Source: an uncultured Clostridia bacterium
GTDB taxonomy: Bacteria; Bacillota; Clostridia; Christensenellales; CAG-138
NCBI GenBank assembly: GCA_944336625.1
Contig: CALVLF010000091.1
Coordinates: forward strand, 1 to 37,234
Reading direction: 5' to 3'
DNA length: 37,234 nucleotides
The notes under the pieces are model-generated. The model had not been told where the DNA came from and ran no database searches. It saw only the letters and a program-made list of their open reading frames with translations. Shown piece after piece: positions 1 to 6,979 of the stretch (position 1 is the stretch's first letter; each line of letters starts with the position of its first letter). The position numbers and the translations under genes are program-made.

Positions 1-45
1 CGAAAATAGATAAAATTGATCTTGGGAAAACTGCGCGGCGAACGA

Positions 46-72
46 ATAAAAGCCCCTCCGAAGAGGGGCTTT
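46..72 (-). terminator. Rho-independent terminator after ispH-rpsA
   Basis: Minus-strand RNA forms a perfect 10-bp stem (arms 63-72 and 49-58) closed by a UUCG tetraloop, followed by UUUUAUUC. It lies 17 nt past the rpsA stop and ends the surE-to-rpsA transcription unit. Confidence 0.9.
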
Positions 73-88
73 GCATATACTATGGGTT

Positions 89-2419
89 TTATTTTTCCTC
101 GGAATCCGTCAGGGCAGTAAAGCCGGAAAACAGATCTGCGAGGGAAGTGGTGGACTGCTGCACCGGGGGCAGATCATAATCCGCATCCTCCCGGCGGGGA
201 CGGCGCTCGCGGCGCTCGCCGCGGTCGCCACGGTCGGCCCGGTCGGAACGCTCGCCGCGCTCACTGCGCTCGCTGCGCTCCTGCTGCTGGCGGGCGCGGG
301 CCTCGTTGGCAGCATTGCGCTGCTCTGCACGCTCCTGGGCAATGCGCTCCCGCTCTGCGCGCTCGGCAGCCAGCTGCTCGGCGATTTCGGGATTCTCTTC
401 CAAAATCACTTCCCGGCGGCTCAGGCTGATGCGCTTGGCTTCGGGGTTTACATCCAGAACCTTGCAGCGGACCATATCGCCCACGTTGATTTCATCTTCT
501 ACCTTCTCGATGCGCTTTACGCCCACCTGGGAAATATGGATCAGGCCGTCGATGGTGGGCTCCAGGGCCACAAAGGCGCCGAAGGGAACGATGCGCACTA
601 CCTTGCCCTCTACAATGGAGCCGACGGGATATTTCTTATCCGCCAAAGTCCAGGGCTTGGGCTGGAGCTGCTTATAACCCAGGGATACCCGCTGGCGCTC
701 CACGTCCACATCCCGGATGAGGACTTCGATTTCCTGGCCGATGGAGAGGACATCGGAAGGATGCTTTACGCGGCCCCAGGCCACGTCGGTTACATGCACC
801 AGGCCATCGATGCCGCCAATATCTACAAAGGCGCCAAAGTCGGTAATCCGGCGAACAACGCCCTTTACCTTGGAGCCCACAACCAGCTGGCTCCAGAGTT
901 CCTTGCGCTTTGCCTCGGCCTCTTCCAGCATAACGGCCTTATGGGAAGCTACGATACGCTTGCGGGACTTGTCTACCTCGATGACCTTGAGCTTTAAAGT
1001 CTGGCCAACGTAATCGCTGATATTTTCAACATACTTGGTGGAAAGCTGGGAAGCGGGAATGAAAGCGCGAATGCCCTCGATGGTGGCGATAAGGCCGCCC
1101 TTGACAACTTCCTTGCCCACGCCCTCGAAGACCTTGCTTTGGATATCCTCATCCTCCATCAGCCTATCCCAGAGCTTTTTGCTTTCTACATTTTTGCGGG
1201 AAAGGAGTACGTTGCCCTCGCCATCGTTTACCTTGAGGACTTCCACTTCGATTTCATCGCCCACCTTTACGGAATCCGCAGGATCAACATCGGGGTCAGT
1301 AGAGAATTCGCTACGCGGGATATAGCCATCCGCCTTATAGCCGATATCAATGCCAACTTCTCCATTCACGATTTGAAGCACAGTGCCCTTGATGATTTGA
1401 CCATTCCGAATGCGCACCAGGGTCTTTTCGAATGCTTCTTCGAAGCTGGGCTCGGCCGCATCTTCAGCCACAGGCGCTTCTGCCACGTTCTCCGCTACAG
1501 CGGCCTCGGCCGGCACGGACGTCTCGACGGTAGCTGCTTCCTCCGCCTCTACCTTTTCCATTTCGGGGCTTTCAGCCATCGTCTTTTCCAGTTCGCTCAT
1601 TCTTGTTATAACCTCCATTATTATCCAATTCGGCGTCGACGCGCCTCCAACAACCCCTATTATATCATTTGTAGCAATATTTTCAAGCAAAACTTCTTCA
1701 ACTTTCTCAATGGATTGCACATGTTTACAGTTTTTTTTGCAAACGTTCGCTAACTTTTGTGTGTTCGAGCTTTCATGACCGCCAACCACCAGAATTTTTG
1801 TACATTTTTTACTCAATTCGGCCGCTTCTTCCTGTCTCTGGCGCGTTGTTGGACAAATTGTGCAATAACATTCAAGTTCTTCTATTTTTGCAAATAAAGC
1901 TGCCTGCAAAGCCTGAAAGCCTTCCAGCTGCGCTGTCGTTTGGGATACCAGGCAGGCCCGGGAGAGGGGCGGAAGCTCGCCCGCCTGCGCCGCATCCCGC
2001 AAGATAAAAACCTGCCCCCCTGGAACGTGGCCCGCTATGCCCTTTACCTCCGGGTGCTCCGCCGCCCCAAAGATGATAATGGCCCGGCCTTCCGCCGCCT
2101 GCTGGCTGACGATCCTGTGGATCCGGGCCACATGGGGGCAGGTAGCATCCAGCACTTCCCCGGCCCGGGCGGAAAGGGCCGCCCGGTCTGCCGGGGCAAG
2201 GCCGTGGGAGCGAATCACAACCCGGGCCCCTTGGGGGATAGCCGAAAGGGATTGGGCGGAATGAATGCCCTCTTCTTCCAGGCGGTTAAGGACCTCCGGA
2301 TTATGGATCAACGGGCCATAGGTATAGACAGGGCCCTTCTTTGCCGCAGCCCGGGCGATGGAAATCGCCCGCTCCACCCCGAAACAAAAGCCTATGTTTT
2401 TGCCGGTCAGAATCTTCAC
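89..2419 (-). CDS. ispH-rpsA: Bifunctional IspH (HMBPP reductase) / ribosomal protein S1 fusion
   Basis: A 776-residue fusion. Residues 1-273 are 4-hydroxy-3-methylbut-2-enyl diphosphate reductase, the last step of the MEP pathway. The three Fe-S cysteines are C12 (GFCFGV), C94 (DATCP) and C189 (TICPTT), with HPEV near 122-125 and SSNT at 217-220. An acidic Ala/Glu-rich linker (about 275-330) leads to four S1 RNA-binding domains (about 341-408, 424-494, 512-581, 597-668). The tail (about 685-745) is rich in Arg, Glu, Ser and Gly. This fusion is known in Clostridia. The start is GTG, overlapping the plsC stop as GTGA, behind GGAGG. A good internal ribosome site precedes Met274 at the domain junction, so S1 may also be made alone. 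The gene is last in its operon. Confidence 0.95.
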   Translation of the reverse strand: MKILTGKNIGFCFGVERAISIARAAAKKGPVYTYGPLIHNPEVLNRLEEEGIHSAQSLSAIPQGARVVIRSHGLAPADRAALSARAGEVLDATCPHVARIHRIVSQQAAEGRAIIIFGAAEHPEVKGIAGHVPGGQVFILRDAAQAGELPPLSRACLVSQTTAQLEGFQALQAALFAKIEELECYCTICPTTRQRQEEAAELSKKCTKILVVGGHESSNTQKLANVCKKNCKHVQSIEKVEEVLLENIATNDIIGVVGGASTPNWIIMEVITRMSELEKTMAESPEMEKVEAEEAATVETSVPAEAAVAENVAEAPVAEDAAEPSFEEAFEKTLVRIRNGQIIKGTVLQIVNGEVGIDIGYKADGYIPRSEFSTDPDVDPADSVKVGDEIEVEVLKVNDGEGNVLLSRKNVESKKLWDRLMEDEDIQSKVFEGVGKEVVKGGLIATIEGIRAFIPASQLSTKYVENISDYVGQTLKLKVIEVDKSRKRIVASHKAVMLEEAEAKRKELWSQLVVGSKVKGVVRRITDFGAFVDIGGIDGLVHVTDVAWGRVKHPSDVLSIGQEIEVLIRDVDVERQRVSLGYKQLQPKPWTLADKKYPVGSIVEGKVVRIVPFGAFVALEPTIDGLIHISQVGVKRIEKVEDEINVGDMVRCKVLDVNPEAKRISLSRREVILEENPEIAEQLAAERAERERIAQERAEQRNAANEARARQQQERSERSERGERSDRADRGDRGERRERRPRREDADYDLPPVQQSTTSLADLFSGFTALTDSEEK
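1598..1616 (-). promoter_or_regulatory. Candidate internal ribosome binding site and start for S1 alone
   Basis: Inside ispH-rpsA, minus-strand GGAGGT (1616-1611) stands 10 nt before an in-frame ATG (1600-1598, Met274, MSELEKT). This lies exactly where the IspH fold ends and the linker begins. Translation from here would give a 503-residue S1-only protein. The match may be chance, because the GGAGGT also encodes part of the IspH C-terminus. Confidence 0.4.
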
Positions 2420-3012
2420 AGAGCAGCCTCCAGCTTCGCTTTATTTTCCAGCAAGGCCGCCTCAAAGGCGGCGGTCAAAGCCTTGATCTTCTCTGCATGG
2501 GGCAGGCCCGCCACCAGTTCCGCCCCATAGATGGGCGTCCCAACGCAAATCTTGGGATGTGGCGTAAGATAGCTGCTGGGATGGATGTAAATAGGCACCA
2601 CCGGCGCCCCGCTGCGCAGGGCCATAAAGGCAGCCCCATTCTCCAGCTCATCCAGCTCATAGGTTATGGAACGCTTTCCCTCCGGAAATACGCCAAAGAC
2701 TTTTCCCTGCTTGAGCAGGGTCATAGCGTTTCGCAGGGAGGCCAGATCCGCCGTTTTCCGGTTGATGGGAAAGGCCAGGAGGGCGTTAAAAAAACATCTG
2801 CCCACAGTCCTTTTGAATATCTCTTTTTTGGCCATAAAATGGATAATCCTGGGGGAAACCAAGGCAAGGAGCACCGGATCCCACATGGAGATATGATTTG
2901 CAATAAAAATGGCAGGGCCTTTTATGCCCAGGCCTTCCCTGCCCATCACCTTGGGCCGCCAGAATAGCAGGGCCACATACCCTAAGACATACTTGGCAAA
3001 ATAATACAGCAT
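2416..3012 (-). CDS. plsC: 1-acyl-sn-glycerol-3-phosphate acyltransferase (PlsC family)
   Basis: A 198-residue membrane-associated acyltransferase that makes phosphatidic acid from lysophosphatidic acid and an acyl donor. The HX4D motif is seen at residues 40-45 (NHISMWD), and FPEGKRS forms the acceptor-phosphate site about 65 residues later. A hydrophobic N-terminal stretch (1-18) fits membrane attachment. The length is normal for short bacterial PlsC enzymes. It sits 2 nt downstream of cmk and overlaps the GTG start of ispH-rpsA, an order (cmk-plsC-ispH/rpsA) common in Clostridia. The acyl donor cannot be told from sequence. Confidence 0.9.
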   Translation of the reverse strand: MLYYFAKYVLGYVALLFWRPKVMGREGLGIKGPAIFIANHISMWDPVLLALVSPRIIHFMAKKEIFKRTVGRCFFNALLAFPINRKTADLASLRNAMTLLKQGKVFGVFPEGKRSITYELDELENGAAFMALRSGAPVVPIYIHPSSYLTPHPKICVGTPIYGAELVAGLPHAEKIKALTAAFEAALLENKAKLEAAL

Positions 3013-3014
3013 GC

Positions 3015-3695
3015 CTAATTCCCTCCTTTCCCTGCAGGGAGATGCCGGAGCACGGCTTCCACTGCCTCCGGGATGGTCAGATCCGTAGTATCCACCAGGA
3101 TGGCCTCCGGCAGCTGCACCAGGGGGGCAAAAGCGCGGTGGGCATCATTATAATCCCGCTGCGCGATCTCCTGCTCTATCAGCTCCAGGCTCCGCCCTTC
3201 TCCCTGGCCCCTGTCCTGCAGCTCCCGGAGCCGCCGGCCGGCCCGGGTAGGCAGGGAGGCGGTGATATAGAATTTATAGGGCGTTTCCGGAAGAACATAG
3301 GACCCAATCTCCCGGCCATCCATCACCACGTCATTCTCCCGGGCCACATTCCGCTGGGCTTCCGCCAGTTTCATGCGCACCGCCGGGATAGCGCTAATAT
3401 CGGAAGCCGCCTGGGCCACCTCCTGGGTACGGATCCCCTCGGAAACATCCTCGCCATCCAGATAGGTATGCTGCGTTCCCTCGATATTTCTGGCAAAAAT
3501 CTCCGTCCCCTCCAGCAGGGGCAGGACGGAAGCCGGATCCGAAGGGCAGATGCCGTTTCGCAGGGCCTTGAGAGCCATGGCCCGGTACATAGCGCCCGTA
3601 TCCAGATACAGAATGCCTAGAGCGCTGGCCACCGCCTTCGCGATGGTACTCTTCCCCGCCCCCGCCGGGCCGTCAATGGCAATGTTCAGCCGCAT
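3015..3695 (-). CDS. cmk: (d)CMP kinase
   Basis: Cytidylate kinase, 226 residues, phosphorylating CMP and dCMP with ATP in pyrimidine nucleotide synthesis. The Walker A loop GPAGAGKST is at residues 9-17, followed by YLDTGAMYRA, which is diagnostic of Cmk. VMDGREIGSYVLP and the lid region ELQDRGQ come later. The length is as expected for the family. It starts 18 nt after the flavoprotein gene and abuts plsC, so the two are almost certainly cotranscribed. Confidence 0.95.
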   Translation of the reverse strand: MRLNIAIDGPAGAGKSTIAKAVASALGILYLDTGAMYRAMALKALRNGICPSDPASVLPLLEGTEIFARNIEGTQHTYLDGEDVSEGIRTQEVAQAASDISAIPAVRMKLAEAQRNVARENDVVMDGREIGSYVLPETPYKFYITASLPTRAGRRLRELQDRGQGEGRSLELIEQEIAQRDYNDAHRAFAPLVQLPEAILVDTTDLTIPEAVEAVLRHLPAGKGGN

Positions 3696-3713
3696 AGATC
3701 ATTTTTCCCTTTC

Positions 3714-4949
3714 TCATTCATCAAAGCCTCCACAGCGGATGCTGCGGCCGGCAAGCGCGCCGGTTGAAAAGGCGATTTGCAGGTTAAAGCCGCCGGTATA
3801 TGCATCCACATCCAGGATCTCCCCCGCGAAATACAGCCCCGGGACCAGTCTGGATTCCATGGTGGAAGGATCCACCTCCCGCAAGGATATGCCCCCCCGG
3901 GTGATGACCGCCTCCTGAATATCCCGGGCCCCGGCTACCGTCAAAGGCAGGGCTTTCAACAGGCGGCAAAAGGCCTGCCTTTGCCCTCTCGTTATGCTGT
4001 TTACGCTCTGCTCCCCCGGTATGCCCGAAAGAGCGACCAGAATAGGGATCAGCTTAGCAGGCAGCAGCTCCCCTAAAGAATTGCTGAACTGGCGCCGGCT
4101 GTTCTTTTCAAAATCCCGCAATACACGCCTGTCCAATGCTTCCATATCCAACCCCGGCTTCAGATCGATCAGCAGCTTTACTCCCTCTGGAGCATCCGCG
4201 ATGCGGCTGCTGGCAGAGAGGACCAGGGGCCCGGATACGCCAAAGTGGGTAAAGAGCATTTCCCCCAGCTCCTGAAATACCACCTTCCCCTTGCGCAGGG
4301 CCTTTAGGGTAACATTCCGCAAGGAAAGGCCCATGGCCTGCTTGGGCCATTCTTCCTCCGTAACCAGGGGTATGAGGGAAGGTTTGCAGGGAACGATGCT
4401 GTGCCCCAGGCCTTGGGCGAAACCATATCCTTCCCCATCGGATCCTGTGGAAGGATAGCTCAGCCCACCCGTGCAGAGAACCACGGCGTCAAAGGCCTCT
4501 TCCCTTCCATTAACCGTAACCATAAGGCTACCGTCCCTGCGCCCCAGGGCTTCCACATGGCTGTGAAGCCGCAGTTCTACCCCCCGGGCAGCTATATAAG
4601 CATTGAGGGCCTTAAGGACATCGCTGGAATGGTCCGAGCGGGGAAATACCCTCTGGCCCCGCTCTACCTTCGTAGGGACGCCCATGCCTTCAATCAGGTC
4701 TATGATATCCCGGTTTGTAAAGCCGTATAAGGCGCTGTACAAAAACTTGGGATTTCTGGGAATATTTTCGAACATCTCTTCCACAGGGCAGGCGTTTGTC
4801 AGGTTACAGCGGCCTTTGCCCGTGAGAAAGAGCTTCTTTCCCGTCTTTTCGTTGCGTTCAAACAGGACTACCCGGTGGCCCCGGCCGGCAGCCTCCCCGG
4901 CGGCCAGCATACCCGCAGGGCCCCCGCCAATGACAGCCACGCGGCTCAT
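3714..4949 (-). CDS. HI0933/BaiN-family FAD-dependent oxidoreductase
   Basis: A 411-residue flavoprotein of the HI0933 (BaiN/RdsA-like) family. The N-terminal dinucleotide-binding fold begins VAVIGGGPAGMLAA at residue 4. The family signature GKGRCNLTN follows, then LCTGGLSYPSTGSDGEGY, and a C-terminal FAD motif near GLYFAGEILDVDAYTGGFN. Many homologues are called aminoacetone oxidase or bile-acid reductase, but the substrate here is not predictable. The start is the ATG at 4949, which overlaps the stop of the RpiR-type gene as ATGA. A longer reading frame upstream has no family similarity. The gene lies between a sugar-phosphate-type regulator and cmk, an arrangement seen in many Clostridia. 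Confidence 0.88.
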   Translation of the reverse strand: MSRVAVIGGGPAGMLAAGEAAGRGHRVVLFERNEKTGKKLFLTGKGRCNLTNACPVEEMFENIPRNPKFLYSALYGFTNRDIIDLIEGMGVPTKVERGQRVFPRSDHSSDVLKALNAYIAARGVELRLHSHVEALGRRDGSLMVTVNGREEAFDAVVLCTGGLSYPSTGSDGEGYGFAQGLGHSIVPCKPSLIPLVTEEEWPKQAMGLSLRNVTLKALRKGKVVFQELGEMLFTHFGVSGPLVLSASSRIADAPEGVKLLIDLKPGLDMEALDRRVLRDFEKNSRRQFSNSLGELLPAKLIPILVALSGIPGEQSVNSITRGQRQAFCRLLKALPLTVAGARDIQEAVITRGGISLREVDPSTMESRLVPGLYFAGEILDVDAYTGGFNLQIAFSTGALAGRSIRCGGFDE

Positions 4950-5833
4950 CGCTCCCGCTCCGATCCACCTGCCCCGCCATGGGCGGACATATAAACCTTT
5001 TGCCGCTTCCATAGCCGTTCCAGTTGATCCAGCCGCTCATATACGTCATCCTGCCGGCGCAGGCTGGCCGCTACGATCAGGGCGTTGATCAGGCTCAGGG
5101 GAGCCGTCAGGGAATCGGCAAAGGATGCCATGTCGCTATGGGCCAGCAGGACGAAATCCGCCAGCTCCGCAATAGGGGAAAGCATTCCGTCCGTAATGGC
5201 CGTTACCTTGGCGCCCATGCTCTTGGCAAAGGAAAGGGCTTCCACGGTACGGGTAGAATACCGGGGAAAGCTGATGCCAATGCAGATATCCTTCGGGCCA
5301 ATGCGGATCATGCTTTCATAGGCATCCCCGAAAGAGGCATTGACTACCACTACATTATCCAATACAAAGCCCAGGTAATAGCCCAGAAACTGGGCCAGGA
5401 GGGAAGCGCTCTTCATGCCCACGATATAGACCTTTTCCGCGGTAAACAGGGCGTCTACCACCCGGTTGAAGGTGGCATTATCCGCGGCATCGATGGTAGA
5501 GCGCAAATTGGCCACGTCGCTCTTGAGAATATTGGTCAGGATCTCGTCCTTTTCCAGGTCCGAGGTGAGGCGGATCCGCTGCACGGCGGTAAGCCGGTTG
5601 CGGATAAGCTCCTGCAGGGAGCGCTGCAGTTCCGGATATCCATCATAGCCCAGGGCATAGGCAAAGCGCACTACCGTGGATTCGCTTACCCCCACCGTAT
5701 GGCCCATGCGGGAGGCCGTGATGAAGGCTGCCTTGTCGTAATTTTCCATGATATAATTGGCAAGCAGCTTCTGCCCTTTGCTGAAGCTGTTGTAATTTTG
5801 ATTGATCCGTACCAAGAGATCCGCGTTTTCCAT
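4946..5833 (-). CDS. MurR/RpiR-family transcriptional regulator
   Basis: A 295-residue regulator with an N-terminal RpiR helix-turn-helix (about 1-77; the recognition region is near GVSESTVVRFAYALGYDGYPEL) and a C-terminal SIS domain (about 120-250) that normally binds a phosphosugar. VYIVGMKSASLLAQFLGYYL and ISFPRYSTRTVEAL mark the SIS fold. It starts 3 nt after surE with AAAGGA before the ATG, so it belongs to the surE operon. The effector is unknown. No sugar catabolic gene is next to it, so it may act elsewhere or on this operon. Confidence 0.88.
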   Translation of the reverse strand: MENADLLVRINQNYNSFSKGQKLLANYIMENYDKAAFITASRMGHTVGVSESTVVRFAYALGYDGYPELQRSLQELIRNRLTAVQRIRLTSDLEKDEILTNILKSDVANLRSTIDAADNATFNRVVDALFTAEKVYIVGMKSASLLAQFLGYYLGFVLDNVVVVNASFGDAYESMIRIGPKDICIGISFPRYSTRTVEALSFAKSMGAKVTAITDGMLSPIAELADFVLLAHSDMASFADSLTAPLSLINALIVAASLRRQDDVYERLDQLERLWKRQKVYMSAHGGAGGSERER

Positions 5834-5836
5834 TTG

Positions 5837-6616
5837 TTATCCTTTCGTCTGCTGCCGGCTGAGCGCCTTCATGTCCGTCATATCAGGGGTCAGCGGCGTA
5901 ACGGAAGCGTAGCCTTCCTGTACCCAGCGAATATCGCAATCCGTATCCGGCCCATGGGCAAAGGTAACGTCTATCGGTGCCCAGTAGTACCTATTGCCTC
6001 GCGGATCTGCCCGTTCAATGTATTTCCCATTATAAACCTGGTGGGCCAGCGGGGTAAAGCGTATGCCCTTTACCTTATGCTCCGGCAGGGCGGGAACGTT
6101 CAGGTTCCAAAGCCGGTCCCCGCTGGCCATGAATTCCGGCAAGAGGGACAGGGCCGTATCCGCCGCCAATTCAAAATCCAGCTGGCGGCCTTCCAGCCGG
6201 AAGCCGGAATCCATCGTCGCCAGGGAAACTGCCATGCTGGGAATGCCCAAAAGCGCCCCTTCCGTGGCGGCGGACACCGTGCCGGAATAGATCGTATCCG
6301 CCCCCAGGTTCTGTCCGTGGTTGATACCGGAAAGAAGGCAATCCGGCGGGCTATCCAAAAGGTTGCTGACAGCCAGCTTTACGCAGTCCACCGGCGTTCC
6401 GCTTACAGCATATACCGTAATATCGGAAAGGCCCGCCAGCTCCATCCTGCGGCCCCGCAGGGGCACGGCATACGTAAAGGCATGGCTTACGCCGCTTCGT
6501 TCCTGATCCGGCGCCGCAATGGTAACCCTATGCCCCCCTTTTCCCTGAAGGACATGGGCCAGGATCTGAATTCCCTGGGCAAAGACACCATCGTCGTTCG
6601 TCAGTAAGATATGCAT
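5837..6616 (-). CDS. surE: 5'/3'-nucleotidase SurE
   Basis: A 259-residue metal-dependent nucleoside monophosphate phosphatase. The N-terminus MHILLTNDDGVFAQGI carries the two metal-binding aspartates. GVSHAFT, the conserved SGINHGQNLG and AATEGALLGIPSMAVS follow, as in the SurE fold. The start is the ATG at 6616, 12 codons inside the longest frame, because AAGGAGG lies just upstream and the family begins here. It is the first gene of the surE-to-rpsA operon and has a clear promoter at 6673-6701. Confidence 0.93.
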   Translation of the reverse strand: MHILLTNDDGVFAQGIQILAHVLQGKGGHRVTIAAPDQERSGVSHAFTYAVPLRGRRMELAGLSDITVYAVSGTPVDCVKLAVSNLLDSPPDCLLSGINHGQNLGADTIYSGTVSAATEGALLGIPSMAVSLATMDSGFRLEGRQLDFELAADTALSLLPEFMASGDRLWNLNVPALPEHKVKGIRFTPLAHQVYNGKYIERADPRGNRYYWAPIDVTFAHGPDTDCDIRWVQEGYASVTPLTPDMTDMKALSRQQTKG

Positions 6617-6644
6617 AAAATGGCTCGCCTCCTTCTCAAATTTA

Positions 6645-6673
6645 TGACGCAAGGCTTGCGCACGCTTGCATCA
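6645..6673 (-). promoter_or_regulatory. Inverted repeat at the surE transcription start (possible operator)
   Basis: Arms TGACGCAAG (6645-6653) and CTTGCATCA (6665-6673) match at 8 of 9 positions, with an 11-base centre. The repeat touches the -10 box of the surE promoter and covers the predicted start, so it could be a repressor site or a leader hairpin. Confidence 0.4.
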
Positions 6674-6701
6674 TTGTAACAAAATACGGAAAAAAGCGCA
6701 A
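6673..6701 (-). promoter_or_regulatory. Sigma-A type promoter for the surE operon
   Basis: Minus-strand TTGCGC (6701-6696), a 17-nt spacer and TACAAT (6678-6673). Transcription should start near 6666, about 50 nt before the surE ATG. Confidence 0.75.
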
Positions 6702-6927
6702 CGTATATTCCAAAAAGATGCAAGTCCTGCAAAAAATATAAGCAAATGCAATAAACCAGCGATCTGTTTAAGCCGCTGGTTATAGGTCGGTCCATAACTG
6801 CCTATACACCCGCAAAAGAGACCGTGCAGAGCAGCCTGAAGCCGCCTTTTATCTCTTTGAAACCGCGCGCCAGTCTTTTCGGTATAATAGAGCTATGGGA
6901 GGCTATCGTGTGGTTTTCTCGATATAA
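6702..6927. other. Intergenic stretch between oad terminator and surE promoter
   Basis: About 225 bases with no supported gene. There is an 8-bp inverted repeat (AACCAGCG at 6754-6761, CGCTGGTT at 6774-6781) without a good U-tract on either strand. A plus-strand TATAAT at 6883-6888 has only a TTGAAA 20 nt upstream, too far for a normal promoter. Nothing else is recognised. Confidence 0.5.
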
Positions 6928-6955
6928 AAAGCGGCGGGCATTCGCCAGCCGCTTT
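6923..6955 (-). terminator. Terminator of the oad operon
   Basis: Minus-strand RNA pairs AAAGCGGC (6955-6948) with GCCGCTTT (6935-6928), with further pairing inside, then UUUAUAUC. It lies 25 nt past the oadA stop. Confidence 0.8.
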
Positions 6956-6979
6956 CAAAAATCCTTAGATATAATTCTG

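Noticed and set aside
190-300. Repeated CGCTCG/CGGTCG pattern, possible CRISPR-like or satellite array
   Set aside because: The units are short and irregular and encode the Arg/Glu/Ser-rich S1 tail; there are no spacers.
6754-6781. AACCAGCG/CGCTGGTT hairpin as a terminator
   Set aside because: Neither strand has a proper U-tract after it, and the oad operon already has a good terminator at 6923-6955.
6857-6888. Plus-strand TTGAAA and TATAAT suggesting a promoter into oadA
   Set aside because: The spacer is 20 nt, no plus-strand gene follows, and the next hairpin lacks a plus-strand U-tract. An antisense RNA cannot be excluded but is not supported.
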